Part shown: positions 11,861-17,995 of the stretch, in pieces | Layout: each line of letters begins with the position of its first letter | Numbering within the stretch: position 1 is the stretch's first letter | IMG/VR virus record: IMGVR_UViG_3300007542_000231 | Span: 1-21,412 of that record | Strand: one strand, 5' to 3' | DNA: 21,412 nt | Origin: a virus | Position numbers and translations under genes: made by a program | Notes under the pieces: generated by a model | Databases searched by the model: none | Seen by the model: the letters and a program-made list of their open reading frames with translations, nothing else | Told to the model about the DNA's origin: nothing

Positions 11861-11991
11861 AATTATCCTTTCTGTTTAAGTTCAAGCTATAAATAGCTTG
11901 TAACACACAGTTGTTTTCCACTATTTTCCTGCAGGTTTCTAGTTAACCTATGTGCTACAAGCTACATACAGGTGTATGTAGATGTTTATGG
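11861..11991 (-). ncRNA. Structured gap: third long inverted-repeat unit plus nested hairpins
   Basis: TAGCTTGTAACACA (11894-11907) pairs with TGTGCTACAAGCTA (11951-11964), around 43 bases that hold the palindrome CCTGCAGG (11928-11935). This is the same plan as 7221-7306. The left arm can instead pair locally as CAAGCTA-taaa-TAGCTTG (11883-11900), so two exclusive folds exist. CTACATAC-aggt-GTATGTAG (11962-11981) overlaps the right arm in the same way, and ATGGTTAGC-tact-GCTAACCAT (11988-12009) covers the stop of the upstream gene. No reading frame of note lies here. Confidence 0.5.
11894..11964 (-). repeat. Long inverted-repeat unit 3 (14-bp stem)
   Basis: Third copy of the 'TAGCTTGTAACACA...TGTGCTACAAGCTA' family. 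The arms are identical to the core of the 7221-7306 unit although the loops have diverged apart from the central CTGCAG. On the minus strand only one pair is G-U. Confidence 0.65.
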
Positions 11992-12219
11992 TTAGCTACT
12001 GCTAACCATACATGCGTCTGCAAACTTCTTTCTATCAAAGTTTGGATTATCTTCTTCAAGTGTCAAAGCCACTTGGAAGATAACGTTAGTTAGTGCATCA
12101 AGAACGTAGTTCTTGGCTACATTTTTAGTTTCTTCATCGCTTTCAGCGAGTTCACTGAAACTCTCAAACATAGCTTGTTTAATAGCTTCAGCTATTAATT
12201 TATAGTGTTTTCTAGTCAT
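11992..12219 (-). CDS. Conserved small phage protein ('TRKHY' type, 75 aa)
   Basis: The start is ATG 12219 with TTGGAGAAACA before it; an upstream reading of 19 more codons would run through the previous gene. 'MTRKHYKLIAEAIKQAM' at the N-terminus and 'DNPNFDRKKFADACMV' near the C-terminus match a short protein I recall from very many phages of actinobacteria and others ('TRKHF..IA..I.....NP.FD..RF..AC'). Function is unknown to me. A 9-bp hairpin (11988-12009) over the stop may end the message. Confidence 0.75.
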   Translation of the reverse strand: MTRKHYKLIAEAIKQAMFESFSELAESDEETKNVAKNYVLDALTNVIFQVALTLEEDNPNFDRKKFADACMVSSS

Positions 12220-12352
12220 TGTTTCTCCAATCGTGGATAATTTCTTTGAAATTATAATAAATTTCTTCACATGCAATCTTGAACACTAACCACGCCATGT
12301 AAGACATGGTTAGCGTAAGAATAATTAAGATTAATGGTTGATATTTATACAT
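12212..12352 (-). CDS. Small single-pass membrane protein (46 aa)
   Basis: A 46-residue frame from ATG 12352 to TAG 12212. 'PLILIILTLTMSYMAWLVF' (about 6-24) is a clear transmembrane helix; the rest 'KIACEEIYYNFKEIIHDWRNND' is an amphipathic cytoplasmic tail. The start overlaps the upstream stop by eight bases, and the end overlaps the next gene by eight. The message holds a stem (CTAACCA/TGGTTAG). Candidates are a lysis-timing or host-takeover membrane peptide; the sequence does not say which. Confidence 0.6.
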   Translation of the reverse strand: MYKYQPLILIILTLTMSYMAWLVFKIACEEIYYNFKEIIHDWRNND

Positions 12353-12650
12353 AAATATCTTCCGTGTCATCTTCCTCGATGACTTCGTCAACGATATTGT
12401 CGCTGACTTGCATGAGGTCGATGTAATACCAACGTGGTTCAGTTCTATTCTTACCGAATAGCATATCTAGTTCGGCGTCAATAGACTGTTCGATGAAACT
12501 ATCAGTTTCATAGTCCATGAACCTCTCCCACATAGGTGCAACAGTTGTAGAACAACTGTCAAGTTCGGCAAAAATATCTTGCCCATATTCGACATAGTCG
12601 TTGTATAGTTCGTCGTATTCATCAGTGAATACCATGTTGTTGATTAGCAT
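12345..12650 (-). CDS. Hypothetical highly acidic protein (101 aa)
   Basis: A 101-residue protein with about 30 Asp/Glu and very few basic residues: 'FTDEYDELYNDYVEYGQDIFAELDSC', 'DYETDSFIEQSIDAELDMLFGKN', 'VDEVIEEDDTEDIYV'. AAAGGACGAT precedes ATG 12650. Such charge suggests a DNA mimic or a partner of a basic host protein, which is only inference. Hairpin 12677-12707 lies just upstream. Confidence 0.65.
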   Translation of the reverse strand: MLINNMVFTDEYDELYNDYVEYGQDIFAELDSCSTTVAPMWERFMDYETDSFIEQSIDAELDMLFGKNRTEPRWYYIDLMQVSDNIVDEVIEEDDTEDIYV

Positions 12651-12676
12651 ATCGTCCTTTCCACGAAATTTATATA

Positions 12677-12707
12677 AAAAATATCTTCACAAGTATCAGA
12701 TATTTTT
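12677..12707. repeat. AT-rich hairpin with conserved 13-base loop
   Basis: AAAAATATC (12677-12685) and GATATTTTT (12699-12707) pair around ttcacaagtatca, the loop also found at 9422-9434; TATA/TATA extends the stem past one unpaired A. The far arm overlaps the stop of the upstream gene (12706-12708). Confidence 0.65.
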
Positions 12708-13005
12708 ATATACGGCAACAGTTATCAGCACCGTCTAATGCTTTATGAATAAAGCCATTAGGACATTGTGTCGCTTCTACTTTATCTTTGGCTTTAAAAA
12801 GCCAAAACGGAGTATTTTCTTCCTGTACTTGTAGGCGATACTCCATATCAGCAATGATATGACCATTTTCATCTCGCCACTTGCTTGGTTCAAGTATCGC
12901 TCTGCGATACTTACGTCCACGAGCAAACGCTACTTTACAAGCTACACAAGTAGCTTGATTACCACTAGCTTTGAATTTTGTAGAACAAAATTTACAGTTC
13001 TTCAT
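12706..13005 (-). CDS. Zinc-finger protein (99 aa)
   Basis: The start is ATG 13005 with AAAGGA six bases before it, preferred over a TTG two codons earlier. 'MKNCKFCSTKFKASGNQATCVACKVAFARGRKYRRA' has C4-K-F-C7 and C20-V-A-C23, a typical four-Cys zinc finger followed by a basic helix, so nucleic-acid binding is likely. The rest, 'SKWRDENGHIIADMEYRLQVQEENTPFWLFKAKD' and a Cys-containing end (CPNGFI, NCC), is unknown. It could be a remnant of an HNH-type finger, but no HNH motif is visible. Confidence 0.7.
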   Translation of the reverse strand: MKNCKFCSTKFKASGNQATCVACKVAFARGRKYRRAILEPSKWRDENGHIIADMEYRLQVQEENTPFWLFKAKDKVEATQCPNGFIHKALDGADNCCRI

Positions 13006-13024
13006 TCGCAATCCTTTCCATCGC

Positions 13025-13070
13025 TTATATATTTATTTACTTCACTATTACATAGTGAATAAATATATAA
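13025..13070. repeat. Compound hairpin: 11-bp outer stem and 8-bp inner stem with 3-base loop
   Basis: TTATATATTTA (13025-13035) pairs with TAAATATATAA (13060-13070). Inside, TTCACTAT (13041-13048) pairs with ATAGTGAA (13052-13059) around 'tac'. The inner arm contains the TTCACTA core seen in the loops of other hairpins here. It fills the gap between the 20-residue gene and the zinc-finger gene. Confidence 0.65.
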
Positions 13071-13074
13071 ATCA

Positions 13075-13137
13075 TCACAATCCACAATACAATCCACAAT
13101 CTTCTTCATTACAACGTAATGACTTGTCGTTATTCAT
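13075..13137 (-). CDS. Cys-rich micropeptide (20 aa)
   Basis: A 20-codon frame from ATG 13137, with AAAGG six bases upstream, to TGA 13075: 'MNNDKSLRCNEEDCGLYCGL' with Cys 9, 14 and 18. The same frame is open for 67 more codons upstream, but that stretch lies under the 13184-13426 gene and hairpin 13149-13189 and has no site. Hairpins flank the little gene on both sides, as for its larger neighbours. It is short, so confidence is moderate. Confidence 0.45.
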   Translation of the reverse strand: MNNDKSLRCNEEDCGLYCGL

Positions 13138-13148
13138 TGTCAGCCTTT

Positions 13149-13189
13149 CTTTAAAAAATACTTTCACTACGTTACAAGTATTTTTAAAG
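13149..13189. repeat. AT-rich hairpin overlapping a stop codon
   Basis: AAAAATACTT (13154-13163) pairs with AAGTATTTTT (13176-13185), and CTTTA/TAAAG extends it past one unpaired base. The loop tcactacgttac is related to ttcactacgtatca at 10979. It overlaps the stop (13184-13186) of the first minus-strand gene. Confidence 0.65.
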
Positions 13190-13426
13190 GTTCTTGTCAA
13201 TCTTGTGTAGTCCCCAATACAAAGTATTGCCAACCATACAACAGTCAGTTCCCTCACAGTCACTTGTAGGAAAGACGCCCTCGATGAAAAGCGTGTAACT
13301 TTCACGAGTATGTGGAAATTCTTGTAAGTGAAAATCACTTACATAGGCGTCTTTTACCCAACCGTTAGTATCTTCAGTGATGACAACGTCATCAGCAAGT
13401 ATCTCGTAACCGAATTTAGTAGCCAT
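13184..13426 (-). CDS. Hypothetical protein (80 aa), first gene of the minus-strand block
   Basis: The start is ATG 13426, with AGGGGGA seven bases upstream, one of the strongest sites on this strand. 'ATKFGYEILADDVVITEDTNGWVKDAYVSDFHLQEFPHTRESYTLFIEGVFPTSDCEGTDCCMVGNTLYWGLHKIDKN' is a beta-rich acidic protein with three clustered Cys. As the gene nearest the divergent control region it should be the first expressed from any promoter there. No family is recognised. Confidence 0.65.
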   Translation of the reverse strand: MATKFGYEILADDVVITEDTNGWVKDAYVSDFHLQEFPHTRESYTLFIEGVFPTSDCEGTDCCMVGNTLYWGLHKIDKNL

Positions 13427-13440
13427 GAACAATCCCCCTT

Positions 13441-13484
13441 TTATATATTTTTATGTTCGTAAGAACTTCCATAAAAATATATAA
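13441..13484. repeat. Perfect 15-bp AT-rich hairpin
   Basis: TTATATATTTTTATG (13441-13455) and CATAAAAATATATAA (13470-13484) are exact inverted copies, the longest perfect stem of the gene-boundary set. The 14-base loop holds GTTC/GAAC pairing that begins with the last stem base. It sits just upstream of the AGGGGGA ribosome site of the 13426 start. Confidence 0.7.
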
Positions 13485-13550
13485 CTTTAGAAATCAGCAC
13501 CAATTCAGCAATCAAAATTTGTTATTCACAAATTTACGTCGGCACATAGG

Positions 13551-13832
13551 AAGACGAAGTCTTTACACGTGCAGTTATTTATCGAAGATAAATCGTGGCA
13601 GTTTTTACCAAGAAACAGTTTGTATCGAAGTAAAACATTATATGTTTTATTCCACGACAAAGGAAGTCAAACCGTAACAATACTATGTATTGTTCAATCA
13701 AACCATACCATATCTAGTGGTACTAGATGTTGTGGTACAACATATAGTATGTCGTCAAAAGTTGGAGAACGTTGCATTAGCAACGAACCGTCAGACAGAA
13801 CCTTTGACCCACGTATGCTAACCAAAGGTTAG
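13551..13832. repeat. Array of short hairpins with three-base loops
   Basis: In order, stem(loop)stem: AAGAC(gaa)GTCTT, ATTTATC(gaa)GATAAAT, TAAAACAT(tat)ATGTTTTA, AACAATAC(tat)GTATTGTT, ATCTAGT(ggt)ACTAGAT, GTTGT(ggt)ACAAC, ACATA(tag)TATGT, CGTTGC(atta)GCAACG, CTAACC(aaa)GGTTAG. Stems differ, but size and loop length are conserved, and neighbours share loops in pairs. Two more, CATTAC(aac)GTAATG at 13107-13121 and ACTTTAA(ttt)TTAAAGT at 14018-14034, lie outside. Confidence 0.7.
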
Positions 13833-14090
13833 TCATGTGTATATACGTACCCTAAAATTTATTTACTGGTAAACGTCCGATAAAAGGAGAAAAACCTTTT
13901 ATTTATTGGACGTAAACCTTAAAGGGCAGTAACGGACATATACGGTATACGTGAAAAAAAATTTGAAATTTAACGTTACAAGTTGCCTTGGGTAGTCAGT
14001 TTGTGGTAATCCCAGTCACTTTAATTTTTAAAGTCGCTGACCTTTCTGCCGTCCGATAGCTCTTACCTGTACAAGTTTTATCCGTTAAAC

Positions 14091-14119
14091 TTGTTTGTTG
14101 CTATTATTTATACCATAAT
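14091..14119 (+). promoter_or_regulatory. Candidate promoter for the TerL operon
   Basis: TTGTTT (14091-14096), 17 bases, CATAAT (14114-14119), about 30 bases before ATG 14149. Four of six -35 and five of six -10 positions fit the sigma-70 consensus. It overlaps a candidate minus-strand promoter, so the two could exclude each other. Confidence 0.35.
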
Positions 14120-14135
14120 TAAAAAGATAACACAA
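14107..14135 (-). promoter_or_regulatory. Candidate divergent promoter for the minus-strand block
   Basis: On the minus strand TTGTGT (14135-14130), 17 bases, TATAAA (14112-14107). It would read through the hairpin array towards the gene starting at 13426, giving a leader of about 680 bases. The box match is fair, not strong. Confidence 0.3.
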
Positions 14136-14148
14136 GTTAGTTAGGATT

Positions 14149-16050
14149 ATGGCAAAAAACATTAGATGTGGCAAAGTAGGTTGTCAGAAGAAGTTAGCCC
14201 AAGGTAGAAGAAAATACTGTTCTGATAATTGTCAGTCTGCTCAATACATGAGAAATAGACGTAGAGGTAAAGAAGAAATCAAACCTATTAATGCAGAGAG
14301 AGATACTGCTGCATCAGCACGTCGTGGTCCTCTCTATGATGCTTTCAGGAAGTCAGAGATAGCTGATTTAGTAGCAGAAGGAGAAATGGACCAAAAGGAT
14401 GCTGCTGATATTTTAGGCACAACCAGTGCTACCATCTCTCGTTTACTAGCAGCAATGAAAGAAGACCAGTTTAATGCAGGACTGCAAGAGGAATGGGAAA
14501 TATCTGAAGAAGCCTTAGAAACTACAAAAAATTTTTCGACGTTTAGAGATACATATTTTAAAACTGAAACTGGCGATAAGTACGAAACTGCTGACTTTCA
14601 TTTGAAATGGATTAATTCGATTGTTGACGCTATAGAACACGGAAAAGAACTTGTTATACTTTCTCCTCCACGTCATGGTAAGACGGAACTGTTAGTACAT
14701 TTTGCAGTGTGGCAAATCATCCGTAATCCGAACATACGTATCATGTGGGTCGGTGGTAACGAAGACATCGCTAAGAACGCTGTATCGGCTGTATTAGACC
14801 ATTTAGATAGCAATAGAACGCTAATAGAAGACTTCTGTGGTCCTAGCCGTAGTTTTAAACCTGAAACACGTAGTGGTAAGAATTGGTCACAAAATCAATT
14901 TACTGTTGCTACTAGAACAGTGACAGGTATTAAATCTCCGACAATGGTAGCAGTTGGTAAGGGAGGTAAAATTCTATCTCGTGACTGTGACATTATTATT
15001 GCAGACGACATTGAAGACCATTCTACAACTATCCAACCTAGTAACAGAGAGCATACAAGAAGTTGGTGGACTACTACTCTATCATCACGTAAAGAGGAAC
15101 ACACAGCTATTGTTGTAATTGGTTCAAGACAACATCCTGATGACTTATATCATCATTTGTTAGGTAACGACCAATACGAAAACATAGTCGAAACAGCACA
15201 TGACCTGGAGTGTACTATTCCTGAAGAAGATATAGACGGACATACTGATTGTATGTTATGGGGTGGCAAGAGAACGTACAAATGGTTGAAGTCACGTATG
15301 GCTGCAGCAGAAACTACTGGTGGTAGAAACGTATTTGATATGGTATATCTCAATCAAGCATACAGCGTAGGTATGACAATTTTTAATTTAGAAGATATTG
15401 AAAGTTGTTATAGACCAAACTTAATTGTTGGACAAATACCAAATAGAAATTTACATTTAGTAGCAGGACTAGACCCTGCATCAAGTGGACATCAAGCTGC
15501 ATTCTTATGGGGATATGATGTTGTTAAAAAAGAATACTACATGATTGATAATGACAACAGACAAGGTGGTGGAACTAAAGCAGCGTATGAGATTATAGAA
15601 AAATGGTTTAAGCAATATAGATTACAAGAATGGGTTATTGAAGAAAATGGTTTTCAGACTGCTATACGACAAGACGAAAAGATAAAGAAACTTGCGTATG
15701 AATGTGGTATTGTATTAACAGGAACAAAGACTGGTACAAATAAACATGACCCAATGTTCGGAGTTGGTGCGATGAGTGAATTGTTCGAAGAAGGGCGTAT
15801 ACATTTACCAGTTGGCGATGCGTTAAGTCGTGACAAGGTTGGTGCTTATAAGTCACAGTTGGTTTACTTTGATGGCAAACCACAGAACAGAAGAACTAAG
15901 CATAAAACTGACTTAGTCATGGCTTCGTGGTTTCCTATGAAGATTTTTAGAAGATTGACTAAAGAGAGGTCAGCAATGATAGGGTTAGATTACACTCCTA
16001 GTTTTAGCGACTGGGACATTAATGATTGGAACGAAGCACCATGGCGATAA
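14149..16050 (+). CDS. terL: Terminase large subunit (TerL) with N-terminal zinc knuckle and HTH
   Basis: A 633-residue protein. The N-terminus has C7-x4-C12 and C24-x3-C28 ('CGKVGCQKKL', 'YCSDNC') plus a basic stretch. Then comes an HTH, about residues 68-103 ('SEIADLVAEGEMDQKDAADILGTTSATISRLL' in outline). The motor follows: Walker A 'SPPRHGKTEL' (about 172-181), Walker B 'DIIIADDIE' (about 280-288), and the coupling 'VVIGSRQHPDD'. The nuclease has 'AGLDPASSG' (about 440), 'IEENGF' (about 497) and 'KTDLVMASW' (about 586), the RNase H-like acidic residues. It packages DNA into the prohead by ATP hydrolysis and cuts it. The added zinc/HTH region is the DNA-recognition part normally made by a small subunit, and no separate TerS gene is visible in the window. 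Confidence 0.93.
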   Translation: MAKNIRCGKVGCQKKLAQGRRKYCSDNCQSAQYMRNRRRGKEEIKPINAERDTAASARRGPLYDAFRKSEIADLVAEGEMDQKDAADILGTTSATISRLLAAMKEDQFNAGLQEEWEISEEALETTKNFSTFRDTYFKTETGDKYETADFHLKWINSIVDAIEHGKELVILSPPRHGKTELLVHFAVWQIIRNPNIRIMWVGGNEDIAKNAVSAVLDHLDSNRTLIEDFCGPSRSFKPETRSGKNWSQNQFTVATRTVTGIKSPTMVAVGKGGKILSRDCDIIIADDIEDHSTTIQPSNREHTRSWWTTTLSSRKEEHTAIVVIGSRQHPDDLYHHLLGNDQYENIVETAHDLECTIPEEDIDGHTDCMLWGGKRTYKWLKSRMAAAETTGGRNVFDMVYLNQAYSVGMTIFNLEDIESCYRPNLIVGQIPNRNLHLVAGLDPASSGHQAAFLWGYDVVKKEYYMIDNDNRQGGGTKAAYEIIEKWFKQYRLQEWVIEENGFQTAIRQDEKIKKLAYECGIVLTGTKTGTNKHDPMFGVGAMSELFEEGRIHLPVGDALSRDKVGAYKSQLVYFDGKPQNRRTKHKTDLVMASWFPMKIFRRLTKERSAMIGLDYTPSFSDWDINDWNEAPWR

Positions 16051-17792
16051 TGAAAAAGAACATTAAAACTATTTTAGATAATGTTAATGCTTTAATGGAT
16101 AACAACGCAGAACAACAACTTATGCGTTATCGTATTCGTTCAATTATGGATGGTGGTATCGATGGTATGAGAGCATTGCTTGGACCAAACATGGATAACA
16201 TGGATGCAGATACTTTACCTGCACCAAATCTTTTAGTATCAGGATTAGATAGATTAGCACAAAAGATTTCAGGAATACCTGACATACGTGTTGATAGAGT
16301 TAATGACAAAGATAGTGAACGTGCTAGAAAACGAGCAGAAAAACTAGAACGTATTGTATCTTCTTATGATGATAAGCAAAAACTTAAACGACAATTAGGT
16401 CAAGTATCACGATGGCTTCCTGGATATGGTTATATCTCATGGGTTATAAAAACAATTAAAGATGTTGATGGTAATTATTTTCCTTTTGCAGAATTACGTG
16501 ACCCATACAATACTTATCCTGGACACTTAGGTGCTGACCAACAACCTGATGAGATAGCTTATGTACGAAGAATACCTTTGTACAAACTTATACAAATTTA
16601 TCCTGAACATGCTGTTGCTTTAAAAGCAGACGATAAAACTAAAAAACCTGAACCTGCAGGAGAAAGTTTTTATTCTATGACACTTGATGACCAACAAGAA
16701 CAATGGGAAAACGATAATGGTAAAGGTGTTGTAGTTGTAGAGTATTACGACGACAGTGGTATGTACATTGTTGTACCACATAAAAAGATATTATTAGATT
16801 TTGTTGAGAACCCATTAAAGAGTGGTCCACAGTTTGTATTTGCTAAAAGATTTTCTTTTAATGAACTTAAAGGACAATATGACCATGTCTTAGGTTTAAT
16901 GTCACAAATGGCAAAGATAAATATTTTATCTACGATTGCTATGGAAGATGCAGTCTTTACTGAAACAAACATATCAGGAGAATTAGAGAGTGGTCAGTAT
17001 CGTAAAGGCAGACACGCTATTAACTATTTAGCACCTGGTACACAAGTATCTAAACCTGTTAACAATTTACCTTATCAATTATTTAATCAAGTTGATAGAT
17101 TAGAAAGACAGTTGAGATTAGTTGCAGGTTATCCTGTTACAGATGATGCACAATCTCCTAACAGTTTTGTTACTGGTAGAGGATTAGATGAACTTAATGC
17201 TTCAATGTCTTTAATGATAGGAGAGTATAGAAACATACTAGGAGATGCTTTACAAGAACTAGATGCTAAAAGACTTGAAATGGATGAATTGTTATTTGAT
17301 AAGTCTAAAGCATTAGTAGGACATAGGAAAGGTTCTGCTTTCTCTGAAACTTATAAACCATCTATTGATATTGCTAAGAACTATAGAACAAGACGTGTTT
17401 ATGGTGTTATGGCAGGATTTGATGAGCCACAAAAAATTGTTACAGGTTTACAGCTTATACAAGCAGACATTATTGATAAGCAAACTTTACAAGATAACTT
17501 GACAGGACTAGATAATATTCCTGCTATTAATGAAAGAATAAGAAAACAAAAAGCAGAAGATTTATTATTTGAAACTTTATTAGCTAGAGCAAATCAAGGC
17601 GATATACAAGCAACTATGGCTGTTGTAGAAATATATAAACAACCTGATGATATGCAAATGATACTTAATAAATTCTTTACACCTGAAGAACCACAGCTAT
17701 CTCCTGAAGAAATGGCAATGATGGGTCAACAGCAGATGCCACAGTTATCACAAGGTGGTTTAGCACAAATGGCATTAGGATTACCTGGATAA
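16050..17792 (+). CDS. Portal protein
   Basis: A 580-residue protein directly after TerL. I start it at ATG 16050, in a TAATG overlap with the terL stop; ATG 16041 (MAIMKKN) in the same frame is nearly as good, as neither has a clear ribosome site. Typical portal features are 'LPAPNLLVSGLDRLAQKISG' near the N-terminus, a basic/helical clip region, 'SRWLPGYGYISWVIKTIKD...ELRDPYNTYPGHL', the long helix near 'NILSTIAMEDAVFTETN', 'VTGRGLDELNASMSLMIGEYRN', and a Gln/Met-rich tail. It would form the dodecameric ring at the capsid vertex through which TerL pumps DNA. It belongs to the portals seen in actinophages and relatives. Confidence 0.88.
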   Translation: MKKNIKTILDNVNALMDNNAEQQLMRYRIRSIMDGGIDGMRALLGPNMDNMDADTLPAPNLLVSGLDRLAQKISGIPDIRVDRVNDKDSERARKRAEKLERIVSSYDDKQKLKRQLGQVSRWLPGYGYISWVIKTIKDVDGNYFPFAELRDPYNTYPGHLGADQQPDEIAYVRRIPLYKLIQIYPEHAVALKADDKTKKPEPAGESFYSMTLDDQQEQWENDNGKGVVVVEYYDDSGMYIVVPHKKILLDFVENPLKSGPQFVFAKRFSFNELKGQYDHVLGLMSQMAKINILSTIAMEDAVFTETNISGELESGQYRKGRHAINYLAPGTQVSKPVNNLPYQLFNQVDRLERQLRLVAGYPVTDDAQSPNSFVTGRGLDELNASMSLMIGEYRNILGDALQELDAKRLEMDELLFDKSKALVGHRKGSAFSETYKPSIDIAKNYRTRRVYGVMAGFDEPQKIVTGLQLIQADIIDKQTLQDNLTGLDNIPAINERIRKQKAEDLLFETLLARANQGDIQATMAVVEIYKQPDDMQMILNKFFTPEEPQLSPEEMAMMGQQQMPQLSQGGLAQMALGLPG

Positions 17793-17995
17793 TGGAATTT
17801 AACGACGACTTCTTTAATATAGTTATGAACTCTTTAAATGGAGTTGGTGGCTTTAATAAAAAAGATTTTATACCTCCAATGCAAATGTGGCAAGTAATTA
17901 TACCTATGCCAGGCATGATGATTTTATTAGACAGAGAAATATTAAGACAATACTTAGATGAAAGCGATGAAGATTATGGCGAAGAAGCGTACTAG
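17792..17995 (+). CDS. Small protein after portal (67 aa)
   Basis: A 67-residue protein that starts at ATG 17792, in a TAATG overlap with the portal stop. 'FNDDFFNIVMNSLNGVGGFNKKDFIPPMQMWQVIIPMPGMMILLDREILRQYLDESDEDYGEEAY' in outline: a Phe/Asn-rich start, a hydrophobic Met-rich centre, an acidic end. The last 20 bases overlap the next gene. It belongs to the head module by position; function unknown. Confidence 0.7.
   Translation: MEFNDDFFNIVMNSLNGVGGFNKKDFIPPMQMWQVIIPMPGMMILLDREILRQYLDESDEDYGEEAY

Larger units (their letters stand above)
13433..14148. other. Divergent intergenic control region rich in hairpins
   Basis: 716 bases between the minus-strand block and TerL, with no well-supported gene. 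Perfect stems: 13515-13535 (8 bp), 13551-13563 (5), 13577-13593 (7), 13631-13649 (8), 13676-13694 (8), 13712-13728 (7), 13729-13741 (5), 13740-13752 (5), 13770-13785 (6), 13799-13830 (8, with the alternative 13818-13832), 13873-13913 (6 plus 8), 14018-14034 (7), 14071-14094 (8). Many loops are exactly three bases. A cos/pac site, replication origin, or hairpin-type promoters are candidates; the region also holds ordinary promoter-like boxes at 14091-14135. Confidence 0.6.

Noticed and set aside
13075-13338. A longer, 87-codon version of the 20-aa Cys-rich gene
   Set aside because: Its first 67 codons lie under the better-supported 13184-13426 gene and across a hairpin; the internal ATG has its own AAAGG site.
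13569-13832. An 87-codon plus-strand frame in the divergent region
   Set aside because: It has no ribosome site, an unlikely amino-acid make-up, and lies over the hairpin array whose symmetry, not coding, explains the sequence.
13551-13832. CRISPR-like repeat array
   Set aside because: Stem sequences are all different and spacing is irregular, so there is no direct repeat.
13694-13836. Two tiny minus-strand frames (19 and 27 codons) joined by a TAATG overlap in the hairpin region
   Set aside because: The overlap fits the style of this phage, but neither has a Shine-Dalgarno and both run through the hairpins, so I do not call them.
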